A DNA stretch of 63,674 nucleotides from Streptomyces sp. WAC06614 (GCF_003949795.1 NZ_RPRY01000007.1:1-63674), one strand, 5' to 3'; shown: positions 37,644 through 45,930, counted from the stretch's first letter. The notes: generated by a model not told the origin, from the sequence alone. Program-made: numbers and translations.

Positions 37644-37680
37644 GCGTCCCCGAAGGCCGCAGGCTGGCTTTCGGGGACGC
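37644..37680. terminator. Bidirectional terminator between two GntR genes
   Basis: GCGTCCCCGAA plus GGCC pairs with GGC plus TTCGGGGACGC around GCAGGCT. Stands between convergent genes. Confidence 0.85.
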
Positions 37681-37694
37681 TTCGCGTGGATCGG

Positions 37695-38417
37695 TCAGGG
37701 CTGGTACTCGTAGCCGATGGTGAATCGAGGCGGCAGGCACCATTCCCCGTACTCGATGATCCCCTCCGCGTCCGACCAGCGGTGGGCGCCGACCAGGATC
37801 GGGGAGCCGACCGGCAGCCCCAGCGCGCTCGCCTCTCGGGCATCGGCGGGACGGGCGTGCATGTCGTCGCGGGCGTGGGTGATCGTGCGCCCGGTGGCTT
37901 CCAGAACCCTGGCCGAGAGTCCGTGATTGCGGCCCGGGGCGGTGTTCAGCAGGTCCGGCACGAGGGCGGCGAACGGGGCCGGGTACCAGGTCACGGCGAA
38001 CACGGTCCGGGTCTTGCCCCGTCCGGCCAGCCACTCGCGCCGAACCACCTGATCCCCGGCCTCCAGATCGAAGATCTCCGCCACGTACAGCGGCGGGATG
38101 ATCAGCTCGGCGGCCGTCACCCGGCTCGTCTCCCCCTCGGCCAGGAACGACTTCACCCGCTGGACCCGGGCCAGCCGGTCCCGCGCCGACAGCGTCCAGC
38201 GAGGGTCATCGGCGACGTAGGTGCCCCGGGGGGTGGTGCGGATGAAGTTCTCCACCTGGAGAGCCTGCAAGGCGCGGGAGACGGTGGCGGCCGCGGCCTG
38301 CCACTGCCCGGCGATCTCCCGGTTGGTCGGCAGCTTGGCGCCCGGCTCAAGCTCTCCGGACAGGATGCGCTCCCGGAAGTGATCCGCGATCTTCGTGAAC
38401 GTCTTGGGACTGGGCAT
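37695..38417 (-). CDS. GntR/UTRA-family transcriptional regulator (KorSA-like)
   Basis: 240 residues; ATG at 38417 is preferred because GGAGGGG lies 8 bases upstream. The N-terminal GntR wHTH (IADHFRERILSGELEPGAKLPTN) is followed by a UTRA effector-binding domain (~85-235, ending ILVGAHRWSDAEGIIEYGEW). HutC-subfamily GntR proteins of this shape repress transfer genes in pSAM2-type elements (KorSA). Likely keeps the element quiet. Confidence 0.85.
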   Translation of the reverse strand: MPSPKTFTKIADHFRERILSGELEPGAKLPTNREIAGQWQAAAATVSRALQALQVENFIRTTPRGTYVADDPRWTLSARDRLARVQRVKSFLAEGETSRVTAAELIIPPLYVAEIFDLEAGDQVVRREWLAGRGKTRTVFAVTWYPAPFAALVPDLLNTAPGRNHGLSARVLEATGRTITHARDDMHARPADAREASALGLPVGSPILVGAHRWSDAEGIIEYGEWCLPPRFTIGYEYQP

Positions 38418-38566
38418 AAGGCGTGCCCCTCCGTTGAGTTGACGTGCTGTCAGTGAGGGCACACTAGTGCACTACGAACCGTAGCGGGAGCGCTTCGGCC
38501 ACTCGAATACTGAACTAGAGCACCGATCTGTCAAGAGGTCGGCCATGTGACGTTCGAGAGGTGGCG

Positions 38567-38770
38567 ATGTGCATGACGGAGCCGACCAGATACTCCACCC
38601 AGCCGGTCGAACTCCCCTTGCGCCTGGAACTGGAGCCGACTCCCGTTGAAGGCTGCGCGGGCTGTACCGAACTGGCCAACGTACGCGACCGGGCCCGCGC
38701 GGTCGGCGACATGACCACCGTCAGCGACTGCAACGTCTACATGCGACGCCACCCGGAGGGCCACCAGTGA
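38567..38770 (+). CDS. Small Cys-containing element protein
   Basis: 67 residues from ATG 38567 (ATG 38573 equally possible) with GAGAGGTGG in front. Contains a CAGC motif and a second Cys near the end. Similar short proteins are common in Streptomyces AICEs. Overlaps the next gene start by GTGA, so the two small genes are a pair. Function unknown. Confidence 0.65.
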   Translation: MCMTEPTRYSTQPVELPLRLELEPTPVEGCAGCTELANVRDRARAVGDMTTVSDCNVYMRRHPEGHQ

Positions 38771-38938
38771 GCCCCCGCGCCGTCTACCGGCACGTCAGCC
38801 ACACCATCCGCCACGCCCCTGAAGGCGGCATCACCTACGAGGCGTTCTGCGTCGCTGCCAACTGCGGAGCCGAATCCGGCCCGCGCGATGAACAGGAAGC
38901 CGCACAGGACTGGGCACTCCGCCACACCGGACGCACCG
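38767..38938 (+). pseudogene. 5' part of small element gene interrupted by IS21
   Basis: GTG start coupled to the previous gene. The reading frame (VYRHVSHTIRHAP, FCVAANCGAESG, AQDWALRHTGRT) runs into IS21 at 38939. Removing the IS and one copy of the duplicated GCACCG joins it in frame to 42077-42135 and restores a 76-residue protein ending DHAKVTRAE. Zn- or Cys-dependent DNA-binding is possible (two Cys), not proven. A decayed second copy of its end is at 47063. Confidence 0.85.
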
Positions 38939-39098
38939 TGGCATTAACGCTCTGGTTCGGCTCCACTTTCCGGCTTGAGTTGGCCCCACTCCTGGGGGCG
39001 TACGAGAGCGTTCGGGGGTTGTTCCGGTCTGATCTGGCCCCACCGGGTGGCGGGTGGTGGGACGGTCGTGGTGGGCCACCGTGTGGGGGCGATGCCGG

Positions 39099-40730
39099 AT
39101 GGAGTTGTCGAGGGAAGAGCTGTTCCTGCGGATCCGCCGTGACTCGTGGCAGGAGGGGCTGTCGATGCGGGCGCTGGCCCGCAAGTACGGCGTGCACCGC
39201 CGGCTCGTACGCGAGGCTCTGGCGTCGCCGGTGCCCAGGCCGCGGAAGACGCCGGTGCGGCCCTCGCCCAGGTTGGATCCGTTCAAGAAGACGATCGACG
39301 AGTGGCTGCTGGGGGATCTGGAGGCGCCGCCGAAGCAGCGGCACACGGTCCAGCGGATCCTGAACCGGCTGCGGCAGGAGTGTGGGGCGGAGATCGCCTA
39401 CACCACGGTCTGGGACTACGTCTCCCGTCGGCGTCGGGAGATCGCCGAGGCTGCGGGGGCGGCACCGGCGGCGGGGTTCGTGATCCGCCACAACCAGCCG
39501 GGCATGGACGCCGAGGTCGACTTCGGCGAGGCATGGGTGGACCTGGCGGGCGAAAGGACGAAGTGCTTCGTCTTCGCCCTGCGTCTGGCCTACTCGGGCA
39601 AGGCCGTGCACCGCATCACCACCTCCTGCGGCCAGGAGGCTTTTCTGGACGGCCACGTTCACGCCTTCCGCACGCTGGGCGGTGTTCCGGGCGGGCAGAT
39701 CCGCTACGACAACCTCTCCCCGGCGGTCTCCCGGGTGATCCACAAGAGCCGGTCACGGGAGGAACACCCCAGGTGGACGGAGTTCCGCCAGCACTTCGGG
39801 CTCACCCCTTTCTACTGCGAGCCGGGACTTCGCGGCGCCCATGAGAAGGGTGGAGTGGAGGGTCAGGTTGGCTACTTCCGCCGCAACTACCTCACGCCCG
39901 TTCCCCGGGTGGGCTCTCTGGACGAGCTGAACGCGTCCTTCGCCGAGTTCGAGCGGTCTGAGGAAGGACGGCGGATCGGGATGCGGATCCGCACGATCGG
40001 CCAGGACTTCGCCCGCGAGTCCGTGCTCCTGATGCCGCTGCCTCAGGATTCCTTCGAGACCGGCGTCGTGTTCACCCCGCGGGTGGACCGCTACGGGATG
40101 ATCGCGGTGAGGGTCTGCCGCTACTCGGTTCCGGCCCGGTTCATCGGCCGCACCGTCCGGGTCGTGCTCCGCTCCAGCGACCTGATCGTCTTCCACGGCC
40201 GCACCGAGATCGCCCGCCACCCCCGCCTGACGGCGAAGGGCGCCGAGCGCGTCGTCCTGGACCACTTCCTCGAAGTCCTGCTGGCCAAGCCCGGCGCGAT
40301 GGCCGGCTCCGAGGCCCTGGACCAGGCCCGCCGCGAGGGCACGTTCACCGCCGCCCACGAAGCGTTCTGGGCTGCTGCGAAGAAGGCCGAGGGCGACACC
40401 GAAGGCACCAAGCAGCTGGTCCACGTGCTCCTGCTGCACCGCCACCTCGAACACCGCGATGTGTTCGCCGGAATCCGATCCGCCCTCGCAGCTGGCGCCC
40501 ACACCGCCGACATCGTCGCCCTCGAAGCCCGCAAAGCCGCTCAGACCGATGGCCGTTCCCCCACCGTGACGGTCACCCGGCCGGCTCCTGTCCTGCCCGG
40601 GCCGGAACCCAGTGAGGTGGTCAGCCTGAACGCCCATCGGGCCGTCCGCCTCCCCGCCGACCAGCGTCCCCTGCCCTCTCTCGACCGCTGGGACCAGCTG
40701 CTGAACCGCTCCAGGAAGGACGCGCCATGA
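39099..40730 (+). CDS. istA: IS21-family transposase
   Basis: 543 residues from ATG 39099. N-terminal HTH (MRALARKYGVHRRLVREAL), then an RVE/DDE integrase core: Asp in GMDAEVDFGEAW, Asp in RYDNLSPAV and Glu in HEKGGVEGQVGYFRRN. The C-terminal part is the usual IS21 extension. Overlaps istB by ATGA. Confidence 0.95.
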   Translation: MELSREELFLRIRRDSWQEGLSMRALARKYGVHRRLVREALASPVPRPRKTPVRPSPRLDPFKKTIDEWLLGDLEAPPKQRHTVQRILNRLRQECGAEIAYTTVWDYVSRRRREIAEAAGAAPAAGFVIRHNQPGMDAEVDFGEAWVDLAGERTKCFVFALRLAYSGKAVHRITTSCGQEAFLDGHVHAFRTLGGVPGGQIRYDNLSPAVSRVIHKSRSREEHPRWTEFRQHFGLTPFYCEPGLRGAHEKGGVEGQVGYFRRNYLTPVPRVGSLDELNASFAEFERSEEGRRIGMRIRTIGQDFARESVLLMPLPQDSFETGVVFTPRVDRYGMIAVRVCRYSVPARFIGRTVRVVLRSSDLIVFHGRTEIARHPRLTAKGAERVVLDHFLEVLLAKPGAMAGSEALDQARREGTFTAAHEAFWAAAKKAEGDTEGTKQLVHVLLLHRHLEHRDVFAGIRSALAAGAHTADIVALEARKAAQTDGRSPTVTVTRPAPVLPGPEPSEVVSLNAHRAVRLPADQRPLPSLDRWDQLLNRSRKDAP

Positions 40731-41512
40731 CCGGCCTGCACCACAACCTGACCGAGACCGCCTCCGACGCAGCGATCGACACCGCCTGCCGGGTCCTGCG
40801 GCTGCCCACCATGCGAGCCCAGTTCCCGGACCTCGTCGCCCGCGCCGAACGCGAACAGCTCTCCTACCGAGGGTTTCTGGCCGAGCTGCTGATGTCCGAG
40901 TGCGAGGACCGGGACCGGCGACGCTCGGAGCGACGGATCCGGGCGGCCGGCTTCCCCCGCCAGAAGTGGCTCTCCGACTTCGACTACAGCGCCAACCCCA
41001 ACGTCGTCCCGGCTGTGGTCAACAACCTCGCCACCTGCGACTGGGTCAAGAAGGGCGAGCCGCTCTGCCTGATCGGGGACTCCGGCACCGGCAAGTCCCA
41101 CCTGCTGATCGGGCTCGGGACGGCGGCGGCCATGGCCGGCTGCCGCGTCCGTTATGCCCTGGCCGCCAAGCTCGTCAACGAGCTCGTCGAGGCAGCCGAC
41201 GAGAAGCAGCTGTCGAAGACGATCGCTCGCTACGGGCGCGTCGATCTGCTCTGCATTGATGAGCTGGGCTATCTCGAGCTTGACCGGCGGGGAGCCGAGA
41301 TGCTGTTCCAGGTTCTGACCGAGAGGGAGGAGAAGAACAGCGTGGCCATCGCTTCGAACGAATCGTTCGGAGGCTGGACCAAGACGTTCACCGACCCGCG
41401 CCTCTGCGCGGCCATCGTCGACCGGCTCACCTTCAACGGCACCATCATCGAGACCGGCACCGAGTCCTACCGCCTCGCCCAGACCAAAGCCAAGCAACAG
41501 GCGAAGAAGTAG
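40727..41512 (+). CDS. istB: IS21-family AAA+ helper ATPase
   Basis: 261 residues, coupled to istA. Walker A GDSGTGKSHLLIGLG (~118) and Walker B LLCIDELGYLEL (~175), with the DnaA/IstB-type sensor block ASNESFGGWTK. Selects the target DNA and stimulates the transposase. Confidence 0.95.
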   Translation: MTGLHHNLTETASDAAIDTACRVLRLPTMRAQFPDLVARAEREQLSYRGFLAELLMSECEDRDRRRSERRIRAAGFPRQKWLSDFDYSANPNVVPAVVNNLATCDWVKKGEPLCLIGDSGTGKSHLLIGLGTAAAMAGCRVRYALAAKLVNELVEAADEKQLSKTIARYGRVDLLCIDELGYLELDRRGAEMLFQVLTEREEKNSVAIASNESFGGWTKTFTDPRLCAAIVDRLTFNGTIIETGTESYRLAQTKAKQQAKK

Positions 41513-41547
41513 CCCTCACAGATGACCGGTCACCCTCTGGATGTGGA

Positions 41548-41847
41548 TCAAGGCTTCCGGCGACCTTGGCGATCGAGATAGTCGACCAGCTTCGCTTCGC
41601 TGCGGCGCAGTCGAACAGACTCGTCCTCAGGCAGGGACCCCAATGCGTCGATGAGGACACGTGTTCGCGGAATGTGGACCATCGCACCGGAGTAGATCCG
41701 GCACCCGGAGCACCATGCCAAGCCGACGCACCGCTCGAACATCGAGGACTCAGGCGGATAGAGACGGAACTGGTAGGAGCGGACCGCTGTCCCGCAGGCA
41801 GCACAGATTCGGCGATCACCGTCCCTGATCGTGTCCCAGGTCGCCAC
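41548..41847 (-). CDS. Passenger protein in IS21 with zinc-ribbon-like Cys pairs
   Basis: 99 residues from GTG at 41847, antisense to the ist genes and inside the inverted repeats. Two Cys pairs, CAAC and CSGC, could bind zinc. Protein sequences of this look are frequent as free-standing hypothetical genes in Streptomyces, so the IS may have picked up a host gene. Function unknown. Confidence 0.65.
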   Translation of the reverse strand: MATWDTIRDGDRRICAACGTAVRSYQFRLYPPESSMFERCVGLAWCSGCRIYSGAMVHIPRTRVLIDALGSLPEDESVRLRRSEAKLVDYLDRQGRRKP

Positions 41848-42076
41848 CTTGACCCAGTGCCACCGCCCTGCCGGTGCTCTTCAAGTCGTCATGCGCAGCA
41901 TTCTCGCTCATGGCCCATCAGCCCACCTCAACAGCCCCACGGCTAAAATGGCTGGCCCTGCTGAGACCGGAACCCGGAGCCACTTCAGGCCGGAACAAGC
42001 GCCACTTCAACCACCGACGTGGGGCCAGCCCAGACCGGAAATCTGGGGCCATTTCGCGCCGTTAACGCCAGCACCG

Positions 42077-42135
42077 GCCACGACCTCTTCAGACGCGTCT
42101 TCACCGACCACGCCAAGGTCACCCGAGCCGAGTAG
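42077..42135 (+). pseudogene. 3' part of small element gene interrupted by IS21
   Basis: Codes for GHDLFRRVFTDHAKVTRAE then TAG. It joins in frame to the 5' part ending at 38938 when the IS and one target copy are removed. Confidence 0.85.
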
Positions 42136-42240
42136 AACCACCACCGCCAGCCGGAACAGGACCCACAACCCGCAGACCATCGCACCAGGCCAGCAGCCCA
42201 GCCGAACGCTCAACCGAAGCCAGGGCAATACCGCCGAAGC

Positions 42241-42690
42241 GGGATGCGTCCAAACTTTCTCTACGTCTTCAAGGCGACCCGCTGACGCGGGTCGCGCGCG
42301 GCACGGCCGCCCACCCGGCCCGCTCTCGGCTCCGCCACCGCGGGCCGGCCAGCGACCAGGCCGCGCAGAAACAGCGCAGCGTCGCGCCGGAAGCGAGGAG
42401 AAGCAGGACGCGGCCAGCGCGGCGAGCGCCAGGCAGACGGCGAGGCGACGGCAGGGAGTTGGCCGGGGCGGAGGCCCGGAGGTGGGGTCGGTCGGCTCCG
42501 TGGGCTTTACCCACCTCCCCGGGCCGGGGCCCGCGTCGGGCAAGGCCAGGGGGCCACTCGTTCAAATTCCGGGCAGGATCAAGACCTGCCCGAGTTGCCG
42601 GGCCAGCGTACGGCCCCTGACCATGCCCGACCCCAACCCGGGCAGGACACCGGCCAAAGCCCACTCCACCGACCTCACGCGCGTTGCCGT
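42241..42690. other. Conserved hairpin-rich non-coding right end (copy A)
   Basis: About 450 bases with no supported gene. Starts GGATGCGTCCAAACTTTC and contains the hairpins GCGACCCGC/GCGGGTCGC and GTGGG/CCCAC (42500-42514). Two further near-identical copies stand at 47248 and 50550 at the same distance from their repeat pair. Best guess is a replication origin or transfer (clt) site of the element. Confidence 0.65.
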
Positions 42691-42714
42691 CTGACGGCAA
42701 CGCCGACGGCAACA
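42691..42714. repeat. Direct-repeat pair at right end (site 2)
   Basis: CTGACGGCAACG then CCGACGGCAACA, preceded by GTTGCCGT so that an inverted repeat GTTGCCGTC/GACGGCAAC is also formed. Starts 118 bases before the CGTACTA core. Confidence 0.82.
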
Positions 42715-42797
42715 GGGGCGCACGGCAGGGGACTTCCACGTACGCCCTCGGACCCGCCGGAATTCGCTGACCAGCGAAAATGCAGGTGACGCCTGCT

Positions 42798-42826
42798 CGG
42801 CGAGCACACGTACTATGTGCTCGCCG
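42798..42826. other. Core-like site of cassette 2 (attR-like), 11-bp half-sites
   Basis: Left half CGGCGAGCACA, spacer CGTACTA (42809-42815), right half TGTGCTCGCCG. The halves are perfect inverted repeats. The right half is Hint coding sequence, the left half is not. Confidence 0.82.
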
Positions 42827-43239
42827 GGGCTACGCCGGTCCTGGTTCACAATTGCGGTGGCACAGCGACGATCCATTACGACGGTGGCCATGCTTCGATC
42901 GAGGTCAGAGCGGGCGGGGAGACTCTTCACACGCACCAGGTCGGTGGTCTGGTGGAGGTGGGAGGTGAAACGATCGCTACGCCAGTGAGGTCAGAGATCT
43001 TCACAGGAGCCGTTTCGTCCAGCGCACGTTCGGTGACTTTTGACCTGCCGAATCCTGGCGGCGCTATGGCCTACCAAGAGGTCTTTCTTGGGAGGGGAGC
43101 CACTGGCACCTATGACGCTGCGACAGAAACGTGTTTTCACTACTGTGCGAGGGTTCTGCAGGCAGGTGGAGTCCCGAATGTTCCGGCCCAAGGAACAATC
43201 AGAGAGCTGGCAGTCTTCCTGCGTCGAGCGGGCCAGTGA
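42817..43239 (+). CDS. Orphan toxin tip, cassette 2
   Basis: Begins at the GTG inside YYVLAGATPVLVHN; no ribosome site or promoter is visible, so it is probably silent until fused to the RHS Hint. After VLVHNC the ~128-residue tip is beta-rich (TIHYDGGHASIEVR) and ends with TYDAATETCFHYCARVLQAG, a Cys/His-rich block that might be the active site of a papain-like or NlpC-like enzyme. I do not recognise the family with certainty. Confidence 0.72.
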   Translation: MLAGATPVLVHNCGGTATIHYDGGHASIEVRAGGETLHTHQVGGLVEVGGETIATPVRSEIFTGAVSSSARSVTFDLPNPGGAMAYQEVFLGRGATGTYDAATETCFHYCARVLQAGGVPNVPAQGTIRELAVFLRRAGQ

Positions 43240-43275
43240 ATCAAATGGGGATCCTGCGGGGAGAAGAGGTAGAAG

Positions 43276-43674
43276 GTGGATGAGTTTGATTGGCTGGATG
43301 ACCTGCCAGACGCATGGTCCGTGCCTCCCGAACTTCAAGGCCCCACACGAGTTCACTTCGTGAATTTCGTGATCTGTGTAATTTCGAGCGACTATGCGTC
43401 AAACTCGATCAATGAAGCAATCGGCGAACTTCTGGCCGAGCATGGACGCTTCAATGTTTCTTACCAGCTCAGCGCAAAAGAACGCCTTCCGGACAAGGAC
43501 CTCATGGGGCTATCGGCTGCTCTAGAAGGTGTACTCAAGAAATGTTGGGAAGCATGGCTGAAGTACCAGCAAATCTGGACCTCCGGAAGTGCTCCATCTG
43601 GCGGCGACTATCAGCAGCTGCTGACGGATCTACGTGCGAGTAGAGACGAAATTAGGCGCATTAGACCAGTCTGA
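43276..43674 (+). CDS. Presumed immunity protein for cassette 2
   Basis: 132 residues from GTG 43276 with GAGAAGAGG upstream, 36 bases after the tip. Soluble and helical; contains VHFVNFVICVISSDYASNSIN. Low G+C compared with the chromosome. No family recognised; role from position only. Confidence 0.68.
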   Translation: MDEFDWLDDLPDAWSVPPELQGPTRVHFVNFVICVISSDYASNSINEAIGELLAEHGRFNVSYQLSAKERLPDKDLMGLSAALEGVLKKCWEAWLKYQQIWTSGSAPSGGDYQQLLTDLRASRDEIRRIRPV

Positions 43675-43743
43675 GTAGACTTCCGAAGGAGCCGAGGTCT
43701 GCCGCTGGGACTCAGCGGATCCGTCTGGTAGAGATTGAATGAG

Positions 43744-43782
43744 CCGAAGCCCCATCGGGATATCACTCCGGTCGGGCTTCTG
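43744..43782 (+). terminator. Imperfect hairpin closing cassette 2
   Basis: GAAGCCC...GGGCTTC with an interrupted inner stem (CATCGGGA / TCCGGTC). Located 7 bases before the repeat pair, as in the other cassettes. Confidence 0.6.
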
Positions 43783-43788
43783 GCCGTC

Positions 43789-43813
43789 TTGACGGCAGCA
43801 GTTGACGGCAACG
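43789..43813. repeat. Direct-repeat pair (site 3)
   Basis: TTGACGGCAGCA then TTGACGGCAACG one base later. Unlike the other int-side sites it is not followed by an int stop but by the DUF6193-like gene. Confidence 0.72.
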
Positions 43814-43885
43814 GCGGCCCTTCATGTGGGATGCAGGGAAGTTCTGTGGCTGCTAGCAAAACGAACCGAGGGGGGTTTCAAGAGC

Positions 43886-44566
43886 ATGGATGCGCTTGGC
43901 CCTGGTCTCTACCCAGACCTCTTCGCTGCGGGCGGCCTTATCTCGGCGATGGAGCTAGCGTCGGAGAAGAAGAATCTCGACCTGGGGCGGCTCTACAGTC
44001 ACTACGCATCGGGACCTGGCCTGCTAGCCACAGCTGAGCTGGATTCGAGTCGCGGAAAGGCTTCTGTTCAGCTCGGTAGCCAAAGCAGGACCTTCTACGT
44101 AGCAATCCAGGGGCAGGGATTCACATGGGCTGAGGGTGCCACTGATGATCTAGGCGATCTGATTGAGGCATTGGCTGCATGGCGGGATGGCATTTCCGTG
44201 GATGACTTCGCTGGAAGGTTCCCATTCATGATGTCGGGGCGGCTAGCGAGAGCCCACGAGTCAGGAGACCCGGTACCCGCTCAGTGGAGTTGGTTGCGGA
44301 CTGCAGAAGAGTTCTCCGAGGAGCGCCTGCTAGTGGAAGCGGCCTACGCAGATGGTCGGTTCGGCCATTTCTTCCCAACTCTCAGCCATGGAACGCTACG
44401 TCTTAGATCGGTGCACCGACAGCAAGGGGCCAAGGAAGTAAGCATTACTCCACTTTCTGGAGGTTCCTACCGTCTGGAGAACCCTCGATTGCTCAATCCG
44501 ACAGTCGTAGATTCTTTGGGGGAGGCACTTTCTGTGGCTTCTGAAGCTCTCGCGAGTGACGAATGA
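43886..44566 (+). CDS. DUF6193-like orphan immunity protein without toxin
   Basis: 226 residues from ATG 43886; the frame extends upstream through the repeat pair, but YPDLFAAGGLISAMELA is the expected family start. The middle has the blocks FYVAIQGQGFTWAEGATDDLGDL and AGRFPFMM, and the end FPTLSHGTLRLRSV...PLSGGSYRL; these fit the family annotated DUF6193 as I remember it, frequent beside polymorphic toxins. No toxin tip precedes it, so it is either a leftover or a free antitoxin giving protection against a toxin not encoded here. Confidence 0.72.
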   Translation: MDALGPGLYPDLFAAGGLISAMELASEKKNLDLGRLYSHYASGPGLLATAELDSSRGKASVQLGSQSRTFYVAIQGQGFTWAEGATDDLGDLIEALAAWRDGISVDDFAGRFPFMMSGRLARAHESGDPVPAQWSWLRTAEEFSEERLLVEAAYADGRFGHFFPTLSHGTLRLRSVHRQQGAKEVSITPLSGGSYRLENPRLLNPTVVDSLGEALSVASEALASDE

Positions 44567-44586
44567 CACGTTCGCTTCAGTAAATG

Positions 44587-44621
44587 AGGAGCCCCGCCGA
44601 CCTTGGTCCGGCGGGGCTCCT
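44587..44621 (+). terminator. Hairpin after the DUF6193-like gene
   Basis: AGGAGCCCCGCCG pairs with CGGCGGGGCTCCT around an ACCTTGGTC loop. Confidence 0.82.
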
Positions 44622-44639
44622 GCGTTGGGAGCTCCAGGG

Positions 44640-45698
44640 TTGATGACGACGAGTTCGACTCCTTGTTCCAGCAGCAGGGTGGCGGTCGAGTGCCTGAGCT
44701 CGTGGAAGCGGATGCGGCGGAGGCCGGCCTTGCGCAGTGGTGAACACGCGCCCGTCGCGCTGCCATGTGGTGCCCGCGGCCTCACGCTCGGTCTTCTGCT
44801 GCTCGTGGTGGAGCTTCAGCGACTGGATGCAGCGGGTGGGGAGGGCTATGCGGCGTTCAGAGGCCCGGGTCTTGGTGGGCAGCGTGGTGAGCCCGCCTGC
44901 GCTTGTGCGCTGAAGGGTGCGGCGGATGGCGGCGGTGCCCGAGCCGGGGTCGAGGTCTTCCCAGTGCAGGCCGAGGAGTTCGCCTTTGCGGAGTCCGGTG
45001 TGGAGGGCGAGTTCGAACAGCGCGTGCAGCCGATGCCCCTGGGCCGTGGTGAGGAACTGGCGGGCTTCTTCGGCGGTGAGGGGTTCGAAGCGTCGGGGCC
45101 GGGGTGTGCCGGTGCGGACGTTGCGGGCGACGTTGCGCGGGATCTCTTCCTCATATACGGCGTGCTCCAGGGCGGACTTGAGCACGGAGTGGATGTAGGT
45201 GAGCGTCAGCGGGGAGAGCGCCTTGTGGCAGCACTGGCCGATGGCGCAGCAGCGGGGCTGGTCGCGCCGGGCGTCGATGCCGCGCGTGCAGCACTGGCAG
45301 GTGGTGCGGAGGCGGTTGAGCCAGGTGCGGACGTCCTTGGCGGTGAGCTTGGTGAGCTTCTTCTTGCCGAGGCCGGGGATGAGGTACCGGTGGACGCAGG
45401 TGGTGTAGCGGGTGTGGGTGTTCTCGCGCAGGTGGTGGACGGCGACGTTCTCCAGCCAGTACGCCAGGTACGCGGCCACGCTGCCCTGGGCGGACGGAAT
45501 GGGGAAGCCGCGGTTGCTGGCGGAGATGTTCTCGGTGAGCGTGGCCAGGGCGTCTTTGCGGGTGGTGCCGTAGACGCGGACGCGCTTGCGGGTGTTGCCG
45601 GGGGCGAGGACGTATCCGGCGGCTTCCCGTCTTTGCGCTGGTAGACGGTTCCGTCGCCGTTGGCGCGGACGCGGCGGGAGGCGGGGGTGTCCCGGGGC
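44640..45698 (-). pseudogene. Decayed tyrosine recombinase of element 2
   Basis: Nearly identical to the recombinase at 52184. Three lesions are visible. A 7-base deletion at the N-terminus after QRKDG (~45632) shifts the frame. An internal deletion removes the segment between FTTAQG and KAGLRRIRFHELRHS. The gene is cut after VELVVI, removing the second His and the Tyr nucleophile. It cannot be active. The first lesion is shared with the 52184 copy, so one was copied from the other after the deletion. Confidence 0.85.
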
Positions 45699-45824
45699 GT
45701 GGTGTCGGCCGCGGAGTACCGGTGGCTCGCCTGCCGGCTGACCGAAGCCCTCACGGATGCACTCCGGGTCGCGGAATCGCACGGTGACCGCATCCCCGAC
45801 CCGCCCGAGACCCCCGACTCTTGA
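45699..45824 (+). pseudogene. Forward coding remnant ending in the repeat pair (copy 1)
   Basis: Reads SAAEYRWLACRLTEALTDAL and ends PPETPDS-stop, the TGA lying inside TTGACGGC. Looks like the C-terminus of a small Streptomyces element protein; the upstream part is missing. The same remnant is at 53477-53602. Confidence 0.6.
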
Positions 45825-45844
45825 CGGCAGTAGCGACGGCAACA
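45821..45844. repeat. Direct-repeat pair (site 4)
   Basis: TTGACGGCAGTA then GCGACGGCAACA; starts 118 bases before the CGTACTA core at 45939. Confidence 0.8.
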
Positions 45845-45890
45845 ACCACGGATTCAGGCGCACAATCACGGACTCCTGCGGACCGCAAAA

Positions 45891-45927
45891 CCCCTCCTCA
45901 CCTGCATAAACGCTGCTAGAGGAGGGG
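45891..45927. terminator. Hairpin inside the 118-bp arm of cassette 3
   Basis: CCCCTCCTC (45891-45899) pairs with GAGGAGGGG (45919-45927). It stands directly upstream of the orphan tip and would block read-through into it, or may be part of the recombination site. Confidence 0.65.
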
Positions 45928-45930
45928 CTG

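Larger units (their letters stand above)
38939..42070 (+). mobile_element. IS21-family insertion sequence, 3132 bp, 6-bp target duplication
   Basis: Terminal inverted repeats TGGCATTAACG (38939-38949) and CGTTAACGCCA (42060-42070) match at 10 of 11 positions. The target GCACCG is duplicated at 38933-38938 and 42071-42076. Sub-terminal repeats with GGCCCCAC/CCGG occur at both ends, as is usual for transposase binding in IS21. Carries istA, istB and one passenger gene. Confidence 0.93.
30969..42808 (+). mobile_element. Newest toxin-swapping integrative element (AICE-like) fused to the RHS gene
   Basis: Delimited by two CGTACTA cores (30969 and 42809). In order it carries the current toxin tip and its immunity gene, a hairpin, a TGACGGCAACG repeat pair, int, xis, rep, tra, a small gene, two GntR regulators, two small proteins (one broken by IS21), a hairpin-rich non-coding end, a second TGACGGCAACG pair and a 118-bp arm. 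Int/Xis/Rep/Tra/GntR content is that of actinomycete integrative and conjugative elements (pSAM2 class). The borders are inferred from repeat positions. Confidence 0.7.
44822..45844. repeat. Large duplication: recombinase 5' region, match of 52602-53622
   Basis: About 1 kb almost identical to the interval 52602-53622, including the int 5' part, a forward coding remnant and the variant repeat pair TTGACGGCAGTA/GCGACGGCAACA. Confidence 0.85.

Noticed and set aside
42559..42572. tRNA-like T-loop GTTCAAATTCC at the right end of the elements (also in the other two copies)
   Set aside because: No acceptor stem, anticodon arm or cloverleaf can be built around it; AICE att sites are often in tRNA genes, but no tRNA end is present here.
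42136..42800. Several short frames in the right-end blocks (also 47160-47800 and 50410-51100)
   Set aside because: Frames differ among the three near-identical copies because of single-base indels and carry no start signals; treated as non-coding.
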